From Marinobacter iranensis (GTDB lineage Bacteria; Pseudomonadota; Gammaproteobacteria; Pseudomonadales; Oleiphilaceae): 64,000 nucleotides of DNA. Location of the stretch: positions 124,001-188,000 of the forward strand of contig NZ_JANCMW010000006.1 of NCBI RefSeq assembly GCF_029207565.1. The letters run 5' to 3'. Positions 1 to 6,554 of this stretch are shown here, piece after piece. Position 1 is the first letter of the stretch. Every line of letters begins with the position of its first letter. A program made the position numbers and the translations under genes. The notes beneath the pieces are model-generated. The model was not told the origin of the DNA, searched no databases, and saw nothing but the letters and a program-made list of their open reading frames with translations.

Positions 1-401
1 AGCCTTGAAATACAGGTAAGCTTGCCTTCCTCGTTTTCCAGACGTATTTCCCAGACCTGTGTCGTACCGCCAATATGGACAGGGCGTGCTGTACCGTAGA
101 CCCAGCCTTTGGAAGCCGAGCGAATATGGTTGGCGTTAATATCCAACCCCACCGCAATCTGGTTTTCTTTCCGCAGGCAATAGTTGGCGGCCATGCTGCC
201 CAGCGTTTCCGCCAGCACCACTGATGCCCCACCATGAAGGATGCCGAACGGCTGCACCGTGCGCTCATCCACCGGAATACGCCCGATCACATAGTCATCA
301 CCAATTTCCACGTACTCAATGCCCATGGTGGCCACGGCGGTGTTTTTGCTGGCCTCAGCCATTTGTTCAAGAGTGGGAATGCTGCGAGTCCAGATTGCCA
401 T
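1..401 (-). CDS. PaaI/YdiI-type hotdog thioesterase (C-terminus beyond window)
   Basis: The reading frame runs leftward from ATG at 401 and is open to the window edge (133 codons seen of roughly 140-150 usual). A good ribosome site (ggaggtag, 407-414 on the complement) fixes the start. The N-terminal half carries the hotdog signature FGILHGGASVVLAETLGS, with the HGG loop and the catalytic acidic residue on the long helix, as in acyl-CoA thioesterases of the PaaI/YdiI/MenI group. These hydrolyse small aromatic or acyl-CoA esters in the cytoplasm. The exact substrate cannot be told. It is host chromosome, outside the island, and is divergent from the interrupted DJ-1/PfpI gene. Confidence 0.85.
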   Translation of the reverse strand, partial: MAIWTRSIPTLEQMAEASKNTAVATMGIEYVEIGDDYVIGRIPVDERTVQPFGILHGGASVVLAETLGSMAANYCLRKENQIAVGLDINANHIRSASKGWVYGTARPVHIGGTTQVWEIRLENEEGKLTCISR

Positions 402-621
402 CAACTGCTACCTCCTGATGTTGGAGAGCCAACGTGAAAACGCAGGCTCGGATTCCCGGAGTTTATACAGATAGGTAGCGAACGACCATAGGGTTTTAGT
501 TTAAGGGTTTATCGCGCATCAGGTACGACTGCTTGCGGTTGATTTTCGATGCGATCACCACCACTAAGCTTTTATAAGGCAGTTATCCGAACTCATCCCA
601 CGATCCATAAGGACAGATTGC

Positions 622-714
622 ATGAAAGTACTGATGGTTCTCACCTCGCATGATCAGATGGGAGACACCGGCCACAAGACCGGCTTCTGGCATAAAGCAC
701 AGGAAACGTCCTAA
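622..714 (+). pseudogene. 5' fragment of DJ-1/PfpI-family gene, cut by island insertion
   Basis: From ATG 622 (ribosome site aagga about 7 bases upstream) 23 codons read MKVLMVLTSHDQMGDTGHKT then GFW, the typical start of class I glutamine-amidotransferase-like DJ-1/PfpI proteins. At 691 the sequence switches to island DNA, adding seven foreign codons (HKAQETS) before TAA at 712-714. The missing remainder lies at 52199-52813 and continues in frame with LEEFTAPYY. Together the halves make a 227-residue protein, the usual length for this family (glyoxalase III/protein-repair type chaperones and peptidases). As it stands the gene should be inactive. Confidence 0.93.
687..706. repeat. Left end of island: CTGG core plus inverted CACAGGAAA
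   Basis: CTGG at 687-690 is the last host sequence and recurs at 52195-52198. Inside the island CACAGGAAA (698-706) is the reverse complement of TTTCCTGTG at 52181-52189 near the other end. This is the layout expected for a tyrosine-recombinase attachment site: a short crossover segment flanked by recombinase-binding arms. The exact crossover extent cannot be fixed without an empty-site sequence. Confidence 0.75.
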
Positions 715-1170
715 TCGAGTGAGTGAGTGGGTGACTGGGAGCAAGCCTTGACGTGGCCTGCGAACCAAATTCTATCAATATTCATTCTTTACACAATTTA
801 AGTTTTTGTATAAATTCCCTTTTAACCGCCAATTCAGCCTCCTTCACCCAAGATTTTCGCCTCAATGTTTACAATTACCGTGCTTGGTGGACCGATCCAA
901 TCCTAATGTTAACGGCGGCCTAAAACCGCGCTTATTTGGCGGAACATAACTGAGTCAACGCGCGACAACCCCATGGCTAAAATTATCCGCATGCCCGTAG
1001 GAGCCTCCAGGAGCTTCCCTCGCGCGCTCGGGACTCCTCCTGGACCCCACCTACGGGCATTGCAGTTTCCGGCCGCTATGGGCTTTCCGCTTCGTCTGGT
1101 TCGCCCCTAGCATAAAGAGGCAGGTCGTAGCAAGAGGGCAAATCGTTCGCAGCCAAATATGCGCGTTTTT
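715..1170. other. Left-end intergenic region, no gene seen
   Basis: No convincing coding frame. It includes AT-richer DNA (770-870) in which TCAATGTTTAC (863-873) recurs near the right island end (around 52164-52174), possibly an accessory recombinase or host-factor site. It also holds a long imperfect palindrome at 991-1060, listed separately. Confidence 0.5.
991..1060. repeat. 70-bp imperfect inverted repeat
   Basis: The outer arms ATGCCCGTAG (991-1000) and CTACGGGCAT (1051-1060) are perfectly complementary. Inner segments CCAGGAG (1007-1013) and CTCCTGG (1037-1043) pair as well, with a GC-rich loop between. It resembles a REP-type or miniature-element hairpin, and the recognisable hsdR remnant begins about 120 bases downstream. 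No transposase is attached and no other copy was noticed in the window. Confidence 0.6.
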
Positions 1171-1176
1171 CCACCG

Positions 1177-1891
1177 CCATTCACACCTAAAGATAAAACC
1201 CTCGTTTTTTGTGCCACACAGGCGCATGCAGGCATGGTGCAGGATTTTATCAATGAATATGCCGTGAAACGGGCGGGGCTGGACCACCAACATACGCTAT
1301 TGTGTGCGAGTCACCGCCAATGACGCTGCGGCGGGTGAAAAGGATCTGAAGACCTTTCAGGACAACGAAAAGACCATCCTGACTACATCGCGCAAGCTTT
1401 CCACAGGCGTCGATGCCCGTAATGTGCGTAACATCGTCCTCATGCGGCCCTTTAACAACATGATCGAATTCAAACAGATCATCGGTCGCGGGACGCGATT
1501 ATACGACGGTAAGGATTACTTCACCGCCTATGACTTCGTGAAAGCCCACTACGACTTTGCCGACCCGGAATGGGATGGCGAGCCTCTTCCACCCGAAGTT
1601 TGTGAACGCTGTGGGATCTCCCCCTGTACCTGCGAAAAAGGTGGAGGCAATGATGGCGAAGGCATGGGTCAGGTTTGCGGGCAGAAACCCTGCGTTTGCG
1701 AAAAGCCCGAGCCGGAGGTCCGGACGGGCGGACTTGCGGTGCAAATACCAATCCAAATCAAGTCGCTAGCAGACAAACCAACTTCTACACTTGTAACTGT
1801 CATTGATCCGAAAACCGCTAAAGATCAGGAATCAGATCCTTGGGTGAGCATTGAAGTAGCTCAGCGAATACATAGATCTTTTCGATTGTAA
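1177..1891 (+). pseudogene. hsdR: hsdR remnant: C-terminal helicase part of type I restriction subunit
   Basis: Two frames together resemble the second RecA-like domain of HsdR translocase/endonuclease subunits. Frame one, near 1189-1290, reads KDKTLVFCATQAHA and DFINEYA. After a frameshift around 1290 the second frame reads YCVRVTAND, LSTGVDARNVRNIVLMRP and the motif VI stretch EFKQIIGRGTRLYDGKDYF, then a Cys-rich tail. The N-terminal nuclease, motifs I-III and the C-terminal HsdM-binding region are absent, and no hsdM or hsdS is nearby. The last part (after about 1770) no longer looks like HsdR. It overlaps the opposing Xre gene. Non-functional relic. Confidence 0.8.
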
Positions 1892-2033
1892 TATTGACCA
1901 TCCCCCTCTCGATCTTACCGACATAGCTCCTGTCGATTCCCGCGTCATAGGCAAGGCGCTCCTGGGAGAACCCTTTTGCTTTTCGAATCGCGCGTAGGTT
2001 CCGTCCAAACGCCTCGCAAACCGGTGAACCCAT
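1818..2033 (-). CDS. Xre-family helix-turn-helix regulator
   Basis: A 71-residue protein consisting almost entirely of a Cro/CI HTH: GRNLRAIRKAKGFSQERLA, then the recognition region AGIDRSYVGKIERGMVNITI. Size and form match small control proteins of restriction-modification and other selfish or defence loci. ATG at 2033 is preferred; an upstream TTG at 2048 is also in frame. It is transcribed away from, and sits head-to-head with, the 2152-4097 gene pair, so it may control that pair or have belonged to the lost restriction system to its left. The target is not known. Confidence 0.85.
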   Translation of the reverse strand: MGSPVCEAFGRNLRAIRKAKGFSQERLAYDAGIDRSYVGKIERGMVNITIEKIYVFAELLQCSPKDLIPDL

Positions 2034-2151
2034 TTCTTGTCCCCACAAAAGACAAGACTATGGTTTCTTGAGGCATATGGAGCCACGGCATATACTACCC
2101 ATTTTTCGATAATCGACCCGATCGACACTTAGCCCAAATTAGGACTCTCCC

Positions 2152-2703
2152 ATGAACGAAATGAAGCAAGTTCGCGTCGATCCAATCCTGCTTTCGCTCA
2201 TGAAGGAACCGGCGAATAACCCCTTTTCAACCACTTCGCTTCGAGATCTATACGTTTCCCAGTCATCCGACCCGAATCAGCTTGATCGCAACTCGATTCG
2301 CAAATACATCGACAAGGAACTTCGTCGCCTGCTAAAAATCGGCCTTTTGGAGAGGTACAACGGAGAAACAGGCAGAGGCTGCAAATTCATCTATCGAGGT
2401 GCGCCTTCCGGGATTGCTCTGAAGATCAAACGCTCCCCTTTTGCGAAACCAAAACAGGAAAACGCGTCCTCAATGGATTCAGCGACATTGAAAGGGTTGC
2501 AGGAAGAGCTTTCGAAGCGAAAGGTCGAGCTGATGACAAGTATCGGCGAGGCAGAGGAGTATCAGCGCCTGCTCAAAAAATACCCGGCTCTTCAAAAAAC
2601 GATTAGAACGCAATATCTTGAGTCTCGCGATCGAAGTACAAAGGCGCTGGGCCAGCTACGTGCCGTGGAAACCGTCTTGGCAGATCTTGGACACAATGCA
2701 TGA
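2152..2703 (+). CDS. Winged-helix plus coiled-coil protein, unknown function
   Basis: A 183-residue soluble protein. Residues about 8-80 look like a winged helix (DRNSIRKYIDKELRRLLKIG followed by a beta-wing LLERYNGETGRGCKFIYRG). Residues about 105-175 are strongly helical and charged (LKGLQEELSKRKVELM and following heptads), suggesting a coiled coil for dimerisation or partner binding. Its stop overlaps the start of the SF2 helicase by four bases (ATGA), so the two should be translationally coupled and work together. I do not recognise a named family. The pairing, the adjacent Xre gene and the island setting suggest a defence or anti-plasmid function, but this is inference. Confidence 0.7.
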   Translation: MNEMKQVRVDPILLSLMKEPANNPFSTTSLRDLYVSQSSDPNQLDRNSIRKYIDKELRRLLKIGLLERYNGETGRGCKFIYRGAPSGIALKIKRSPFAKPKQENASSMDSATLKGLQEELSKRKVELMTSIGEAEEYQRLLKKYPALQKTIRTQYLESRDRSTKALGQLRAVETVLADLGHNA

Positions 2704-4097
2704 TCCAACTACGTAAATGGCAGGTTGAATGCATTGAGAAAGCTCTGTCAGTCTTTCAGAGCCAGTCGCACTTCCTCTGTCACGCAACACCAGGCGCTGG
2801 TAAAACAGTGATGGTGGCATCGGTTGCCAAGGCCCTCTTTCAGCATGACAAGATCGATTTTGTTGTGTGCTTCTCGCCATCTCGCGCTGTTGCGCATGGC
2901 GTGGCTTTAACGTTCAGTCAAATTCTTGGACGGAGCTTCAATGGTCAGATCGGAGCGGCAGGGGGATCTTATACCTACCAATCCATGGACACCCTGCCTG
3001 ACGAGTTGTGGCAGGTATTGCGCGAACACCGCGTCCTGGTGGTTCTTGACGAAATACATCATTGCTCGGGGATCGTCTGGGACAACTCCCCCATTGGCAA
3101 CCGTTGGGGGCGGACCATTATAGATAAGGTCCAGGGAAAGGCGAGCTATACCATGGCGCTCTCCGGCACTCCCTGGCGAACCGATGACAGCCCGATCGTT
3201 CTCTCTCAGTACACCAAATCGACTGGACAGATTTCCTGCGACTATGAATACGGTTTGGGAAAAGCTGTTTCGGACGGCGTATGCCGGGCACCAAAAATCG
3301 TTCTCACGGACAATCGTGAAATCAGCCTGAGCTCGGCGGACTTCGGCCTTAAAACGTTCGCCAGTATCAGCGACTCTCTCAAAAATGAGCACATAACCTA
3401 CACGGATTTCTTGTTCAGAGATGCAGTCATTGACCAGGTTCTCTCTGAGGCATCAGCAAGATTGACGAGCATACGCAAACATGCGCCTTTGGCAGGGGGG
3501 CTAGTTGTCGCAGCATCTGTGGCACACGCTGAACAAATAGCGAGGCGACTTGCGATGGCTGGGGAACATCCAATCATCGTCACCTATCAGACGCCTGACG
3601 CGCAGCGCATTATCTCCAATTTCAAGACGTCGTCTGACCGTTGGATCATCTCGGTTGGGATGATCAGCGAAGGCACTGACATTCCGAGACTCCAGGTTTG
3701 CTGTCACCTCAGTCGAATCCGAACCGAACTGCATTTCCGGCAGGTTCTGGGCCGAATTCTCAGGCGACAGCCAACGGATCCGGCCGATACAAGTGCTTGG
3801 CTTTACGTGCTGGCTGAACCAAATTTAGCGGAATTTGCTCGCCGGATCGGAGAAGATCTTCCCGGGGAAAAAGTTGTTTCATTCGTCCCGGATTCGGAGA
3901 CTCGGGGTACCCAAAAATCGAAAGCAATGAAGTTCTACCAGGACGACAACTTTGCTTTCACCCTGGATCTGGATGGGCAAACGTCAGTTGACGGTTCTGG
4001 TCGATCCAGAGAGCCTCCGGATGAAGAGCAGATTGATCTTCGTATTAGTAACCATTACTGGAATGAGGTTCTCGCCCTTTTCGCCAATAGCACGTAA
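2700..4097 (+). CDS. SF2 DEAD/DEAH-like helicase
   Basis: A 465-residue protein with ordered superfamily 2 motifs: Q-like start LRKWQVECIEKAL, Walker A ATPGAGKTVMVAS (about residue 30), motif II LDEIHH (about 116), motif III ALSGTPWRTD (about 152), motif V SEGTDIPRLQ and motif VI HFRQVLGRILRR (about 350). This is the layout of restriction-helicase-like translocases, but no nuclease domain is visible. It is translated from an ATG overlapping the stop of the winged-helix partner. It probably remodels DNA or RNA in complex with that partner. The C-terminal ~80 residues are not assignable. A stand-alone phage-derived helicase is an alternative. Confidence 0.85.
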   Translation: MIQLRKWQVECIEKALSVFQSQSHFLCHATPGAGKTVMVASVAKALFQHDKIDFVVCFSPSRAVAHGVALTFSQILGRSFNGQIGAAGGSYTYQSMDTLPDELWQVLREHRVLVVLDEIHHCSGIVWDNSPIGNRWGRTIIDKVQGKASYTMALSGTPWRTDDSPIVLSQYTKSTGQISCDYEYGLGKAVSDGVCRAPKIVLTDNREISLSSADFGLKTFASISDSLKNEHITYTDFLFRDAVIDQVLSEASARLTSIRKHAPLAGGLVVAASVAHAEQIARRLAMAGEHPIIVTYQTPDAQRIISNFKTSSDRWIISVGMISEGTDIPRLQVCCHLSRIRTELHFRQVLGRILRRQPTDPADTSAWLYVLAEPNLAEFARRIGEDLPGEKVVSFVPDSETRGTQKSKAMKFYQDDNFAFTLDLDGQTSVDGSGRSREPPDEEQIDLRISNHYWNEVLALFANST

Positions 4098-4149
4098 AAC
4101 CCCCGGAGGTTCTCGAACAAACGCAGTCATTCGAGATAGGTACAGGTTT

Positions 4150-4368
4150 ATGTCCATAAGAAAAACTGACATGCCCGACATTTCACCGGTGGCGCTAATA
4201 CAGATGGCCGAGACTGTATTTGAATCTCGAGAGATTGCGCTGAACTGGTTAGAAAGTCCGATCAAGGCGCTTGGAGAAGAAGTCCCCAGCAAGCTGCTCG
4301 GAACACCTGAAGGATGTAGGCGGGTTTATCAGGTTTTAGCCAAAATTGAAGCAGGCGACTTCAGCTGA
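4150..4368 (+). CDS. MbcA/ParS/Xre-type antitoxin (DUF2384-like), no toxin partner
   Basis: A 72-residue protein whose C-terminal two thirds match the toxin-binding domain of MbcA/ParS/Xre antitoxins: VFESREIALNWLESPIKALG, then PSKLLGTPEGCRRVYQVLAK and a final IEAG. The usual N-terminal HTH is missing and no RES-domain toxin gene follows. ATG 4150 is chosen for length; 4171 and 4204 are possible. It lies 52 bases after the helicase. Either an orphan antitoxin that protects against an incoming toxin, or the tail of a lost system. Confidence 0.75.
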   Translation: MSIRKTDMPDISPVALIQMAETVFESREIALNWLESPIKALGEEVPSKLLGTPEGCRRVYQVLAKIEAGDFS

Positions 4369-4409
4369 GGTATTTCTGACTCCTTAACTTTCAGATAGAG
4401 GCAAACTTT

Positions 4410-4562
4410 ATGTCCGACGGTAACGTGCCGTACAAGCTCGCCGAGTTGATTGCTCAATGCGACCCCGATTCGCCCATGCCCCCTGAGTTGCTGGAATGGG
4501 AGCAAGCAGAGCCGATAGGTTTAGAACGCGACGTGGTGGCAGCGTATTCGCCGCCATCGTGA
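4410..4562 (+). pseudogene. PemI/ChpS-type antitoxin C-terminal tail
   Basis: A 50-codon frame from ATG 4410 containing YKLAELIAQCDPDSPMPPEL and then EWEQAEPIGLE. This is the toxin-neutralising tail typical of MazE/PemI/ChpS antitoxins, which wraps around the MazF-type toxin. The N-terminal AbrB DNA-binding fold that normally precedes it is absent and no MazF-like toxin is found downstream. The frame is short, so translation is uncertain, but the match to the tail pattern is good. Confidence 0.6.
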
Positions 4563-4643
4563 CCACCCATTCCGTTTGAACGTGACCGCCTTTTCCGGGC
4601 AATAATAAAGCGAGATCTGGAGATCTGATAGCAGCAGGCATTA

Positions 4644-4690
4644 TTACTCCCGCTCTTTCGGAGCCTTTTCCCGATCTTGCCGCTGGCAAT
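4644..4690 (-). pseudogene. VapB-like antitoxin tail fragment
   Basis: On the complement the last codons read QDREKAPKERE then TAA (4644-4646), paralogous to the end of the protein at 5174-5416 (QDREQPPKGHE). The frame upstream is unrelated, so only the extreme C-terminus remains. It is the coding explanation of a direct repeat shared by 4623-4680 and 5152-5211. Confidence 0.45.
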
Positions 4691-4760
4691 GTATGAGGGT
4701 TGGAGGCTGGGGGAGGTCGAGATCAATTCAAAATCATCGACACGAACCCGGGAGATAAGT

Positions 4761-5063
4761 ATGGAGCAAGACGTAGAGGAGACCCTTCGCCATAACGCAG
4801 AGTTGTTGACTCTCACTGGCGGCGAAGTGGAGCGCATCATATCGGGATGCCAGTTTAATCAGAGACAGGTAGCTCAGATGTTTGCCCACTTGTACAAACA
4901 GCTGGCACCCAAAGTGGGGGTGGATCCTGATGCAATGAGTCATTGGCTGCGAACCCCAAATAGTCACTTGGGAGCACGGCCTCTGGAGCTGCTGAAAGGT
5001 AGAGACGGATTTGATGAGGCTATGAAATACCTCGGCGCGATCGATTCGTCACAGACGTCGTAA
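4761..5063 (+). CDS. Second MbcA/ParS-like antitoxin (DUF2384-like)
   Basis: A 100-residue protein started at ATG 4761, with ribosome site ggag at 4751-4754. The N-terminal half is helical (EETLRHNAELLTLTGGEVER, FNQRQVAQMFAHLYKQL). The C-terminal half has the partner-binding pattern MSHWLRTPNSHLGARPLELL, GRDGFDEAMKYLGAID. It is about 35% shorter than complete Xre/MbcA antitoxins with HTH. No RES or other toxin gene adjoins. It may be an orphan antitoxin retained by the island. Confidence 0.7.
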   Translation: MEQDVEETLRHNAELLTLTGGEVERIISGCQFNQRQVAQMFAHLYKQLAPKVGVDPDAMSHWLRTPNSHLGARPLELLKGRDGFDEAMKYLGAIDSSQTS

Positions 5064-5151
5064 TGAACCTGAAATTTTAGCAGTCTGGAAGGCTCCAGGA
5101 CCTCACTCTCAGTGCCAACCGCTCCCCCGGTCAGCCAGAGCCTTGGCGCCA

Positions 5152-5211
5152 TATCTGATAGATGCGGACATTATTACTCGTGACCCTTTGGAGGCTGCTC
5201 CCGATCTTGCA
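5152..5211. repeat. Copy 2 of a ~60-bp direct repeat (copy 1 at 4623-4680)
   Basis: Both copies share ATCTGATAG, CATTATTACT and CCCGATCTTGC in the same order and spacing. Read on the complement, they are the last ten or so codons and first 3' bases of two VapB-like antitoxin frames, so the repeat reflects paralogous antitoxin ends rather than a mobile-element terminus. Confidence 0.65.
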
Positions 5212-5416
5212 TGAAATCGTCGGAAACACCATCGTCGGAGTCGAACCACTCGTCCCAGACGGGCTCGGTGGGCCGATCGTATCGCTCGACAGAACCTCTG
5301 AGCCGATCGAGTGGCGTAAGCTCGTGAGGAAGCAGCGTGGCAAGTACGTCAGCGTGTCCCGATTCAGCATCAAGGTCTTGCAGAGGTTCCTCCTCGGTAG
5401 GTGTTTTCTTTTTCAT
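5174..5416 (-). CDS. VapB-like antitoxin, no VapC partner
   Basis: An 80-residue acidic protein. The C-terminal segment VWDEWFDSDDGVSDDFMQDR EQPP is the type of tail seen in many VapB antitoxins, where it blocks the VapC PIN ribonuclease. The N-terminal half (MKKKTPTEEEPLQDLDAESG and on) is not a recognisable AbrB or RHH DNA-binding domain. No PIN-domain gene follows its stop at 5174. A short ribosome-site-like agcgagg lies upstream on the complement. Could be a solitary antitoxin or a rearranged relic. Confidence 0.55.
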   Translation of the reverse strand: MKKKTPTEEEPLQDLDAESGHADVLATLLPHELTPLDRLRGSVERYDRPTEPVWDEWFDSDDGVSDDFMQDREQPPKGHE

Positions 5417-5468
5417 ACGACCTCGCTTTCAGTGGCAACCGTTTCACACTCTCAATTTTAGCAGCCGG

Positions 5469-5663
5469 TCAGTTTCGACACCCGTCAAGAAAAGACGTTA
5501 TCCATCCTGCTTCTGATGAGGAGGGCTGAAGATCATACAGCTTTACGATTCGCAGGAACCTGGCTACGTATCCGCACTGGCCAGACGGTGGCAACCACTC
5601 GTCCGGGCCCCGGGCGCCCTTGCTTCTGTTCAGGCTTAGTTCAACGGGCCAGAGATTGACCAT
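5469..5663 (-). pseudogene. HNH-endonuclease C-terminal remnant
   Basis: The frame reads VNLWPVELSLNRSKGARGPD then EWLPPSGQCGYVARFLRIVK. The NLWPV, NRSKG, DEWLPP and CxYVxRF pattern is familiar from the last half of HNH-family endonucleases, including the Asn of the HNH motif. The first His region is missing and the frame has no proper start. Relic of a nuclease gene. I assign the family from motif memory, so moderate confidence. Confidence 0.5.
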
Positions 5664-5891
5664 AGAGTCGGCTCAGGCGCTGATAATCGCTGCGGCAGGC
5701 TATTTTGAGCATGACACCATTTATAGGGCTGCGATTGTTACCATTTAATGGCCGCTTGGGTCGCAAAGCGAACGTCCGGAACTGTTTAGGGCATTGGAGG
5801 AGCCTGGGAAAACACAACACATGATCAACGACTGAGTCCGAGAGCGGTTTCGACTCCCGGCAATCCGGGTTGAAGGGCCGCATTACAGCAA
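5664..5891. other. Spacer between HNH and integrase remnants
   Basis: About 230 bases with no convincing frame, RNA or repeat recognised on either strand. It probably represents decayed mobile DNA. Confidence 0.4.
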
Positions 5892-6188
5892 TCAGACCTC
5901 AATGCTCTCGGCTATCTCCAGAGCATCCTCCACCTCGACACCAAGGTATCTCACGGTACTGGACATATTTGTGTGGCCCAATAGCAACTGGACTGCACGC
6001 AGATTTTTGGTCTTCTTGTAGATCAATGTTGCCTTGCTCCGTCTCATTGAGTGAGTGGCATAGACGGGTGGATCCAGTCCAATGCTGGTAATCCACTTCC
6101 GGCTCGGCCATAAATAATCCATACCTGATAGTCCGCGAAATTGGATCCACGCTTCGACCGATCCTCCAGGCAGCAGCGCCTGGCTCAA
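5892..6188 (-). pseudogene. Tyrosine integrase C-terminal remnant
   Basis: The last ~95 residues of a phage/integron-type tyrosine recombinase. YATHSMRRSKATLIYKKTKN carries the box II His-x-x-Arg region (HSMR), LRAVQLLLGHTNMSSTVRYL the box II second His and the nucleophile Tyr, and it ends VEDALEIAESIEV. The N-terminal SAM-like and first catalytic Arg regions are absent. Unrelated in style to the three recombinases at the right end. It marks an older insertion whose remainder was lost at about 6190, just before the duplicated regulatory region. Confidence 0.8.
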
Positions 6189-6233
6189 GATGGGATTACT
6201 GGACAGTTACACTTATTCAGAGGTTCTTTAAAA

Positions 6234-6377
6234 CTTAACCGCAGTTTCTGTTCCGTTGCGCACCATACCCCAAGTCCGACAGACAGGCTGATTGTGCCGA
6301 ATCGTCGATATTGACGATGAACATATCGAAAAGGACATCTAGAGTTGAGTACTCACAAAAACAACATAGGATCCAAA
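6234..6377 (+). promoter_or_regulatory. Duplicated upstream control region, copy A (permease side)
   Basis: This ~140-bp segment is about 80% identical to 23261-23400. The best-conserved core is ATCGTCGATATTGACGAT (6301-6318), an 18-base near-perfect palindrome, followed by a second partial half site (ATATCGA) and a conserved AAGGACA-CTAGAGT stretch. It ends about 180 bases before the permease start, and copy B ends about 155 bases before the porin start. A shared operator/promoter for uptake genes is the simplest reading. The MalT-type protein at 19728-22424 is the obvious candidate binder, by location only. Confidence 0.6.
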
Positions 6378-6554
6378 AAGTATGTGTGACTTAAATCGAC
6401 CTTCCCCAGACCGAGTACTGGGTTTTCTAACAGCAGGTGCTGCGTGCGGGAGTGTATGGCCCGGCACGGCGACTGGGGATGCCCAAGCCGTGTGCCTCTT
6501 ATTTCAAAGCTCTGAACATCAGGTTCGCCCCCAAAATTTATTTAAGGAGGAGGT

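Noticed and set aside
622..690. tRNA or tmRNA gene as island target
   Set aside because: No tRNA-like cloverleaf at either end. Both ends are plainly protein-coding DJ-1/PfpI sequence.
4454..4840. Minus-strand frame of 128 codons and an overlapping 93-codon frame (4408-4689)
   Set aside because: Low-complexity Ser/Arg-rich translation, overlapping better-supported antitoxin frames on the plus strand.
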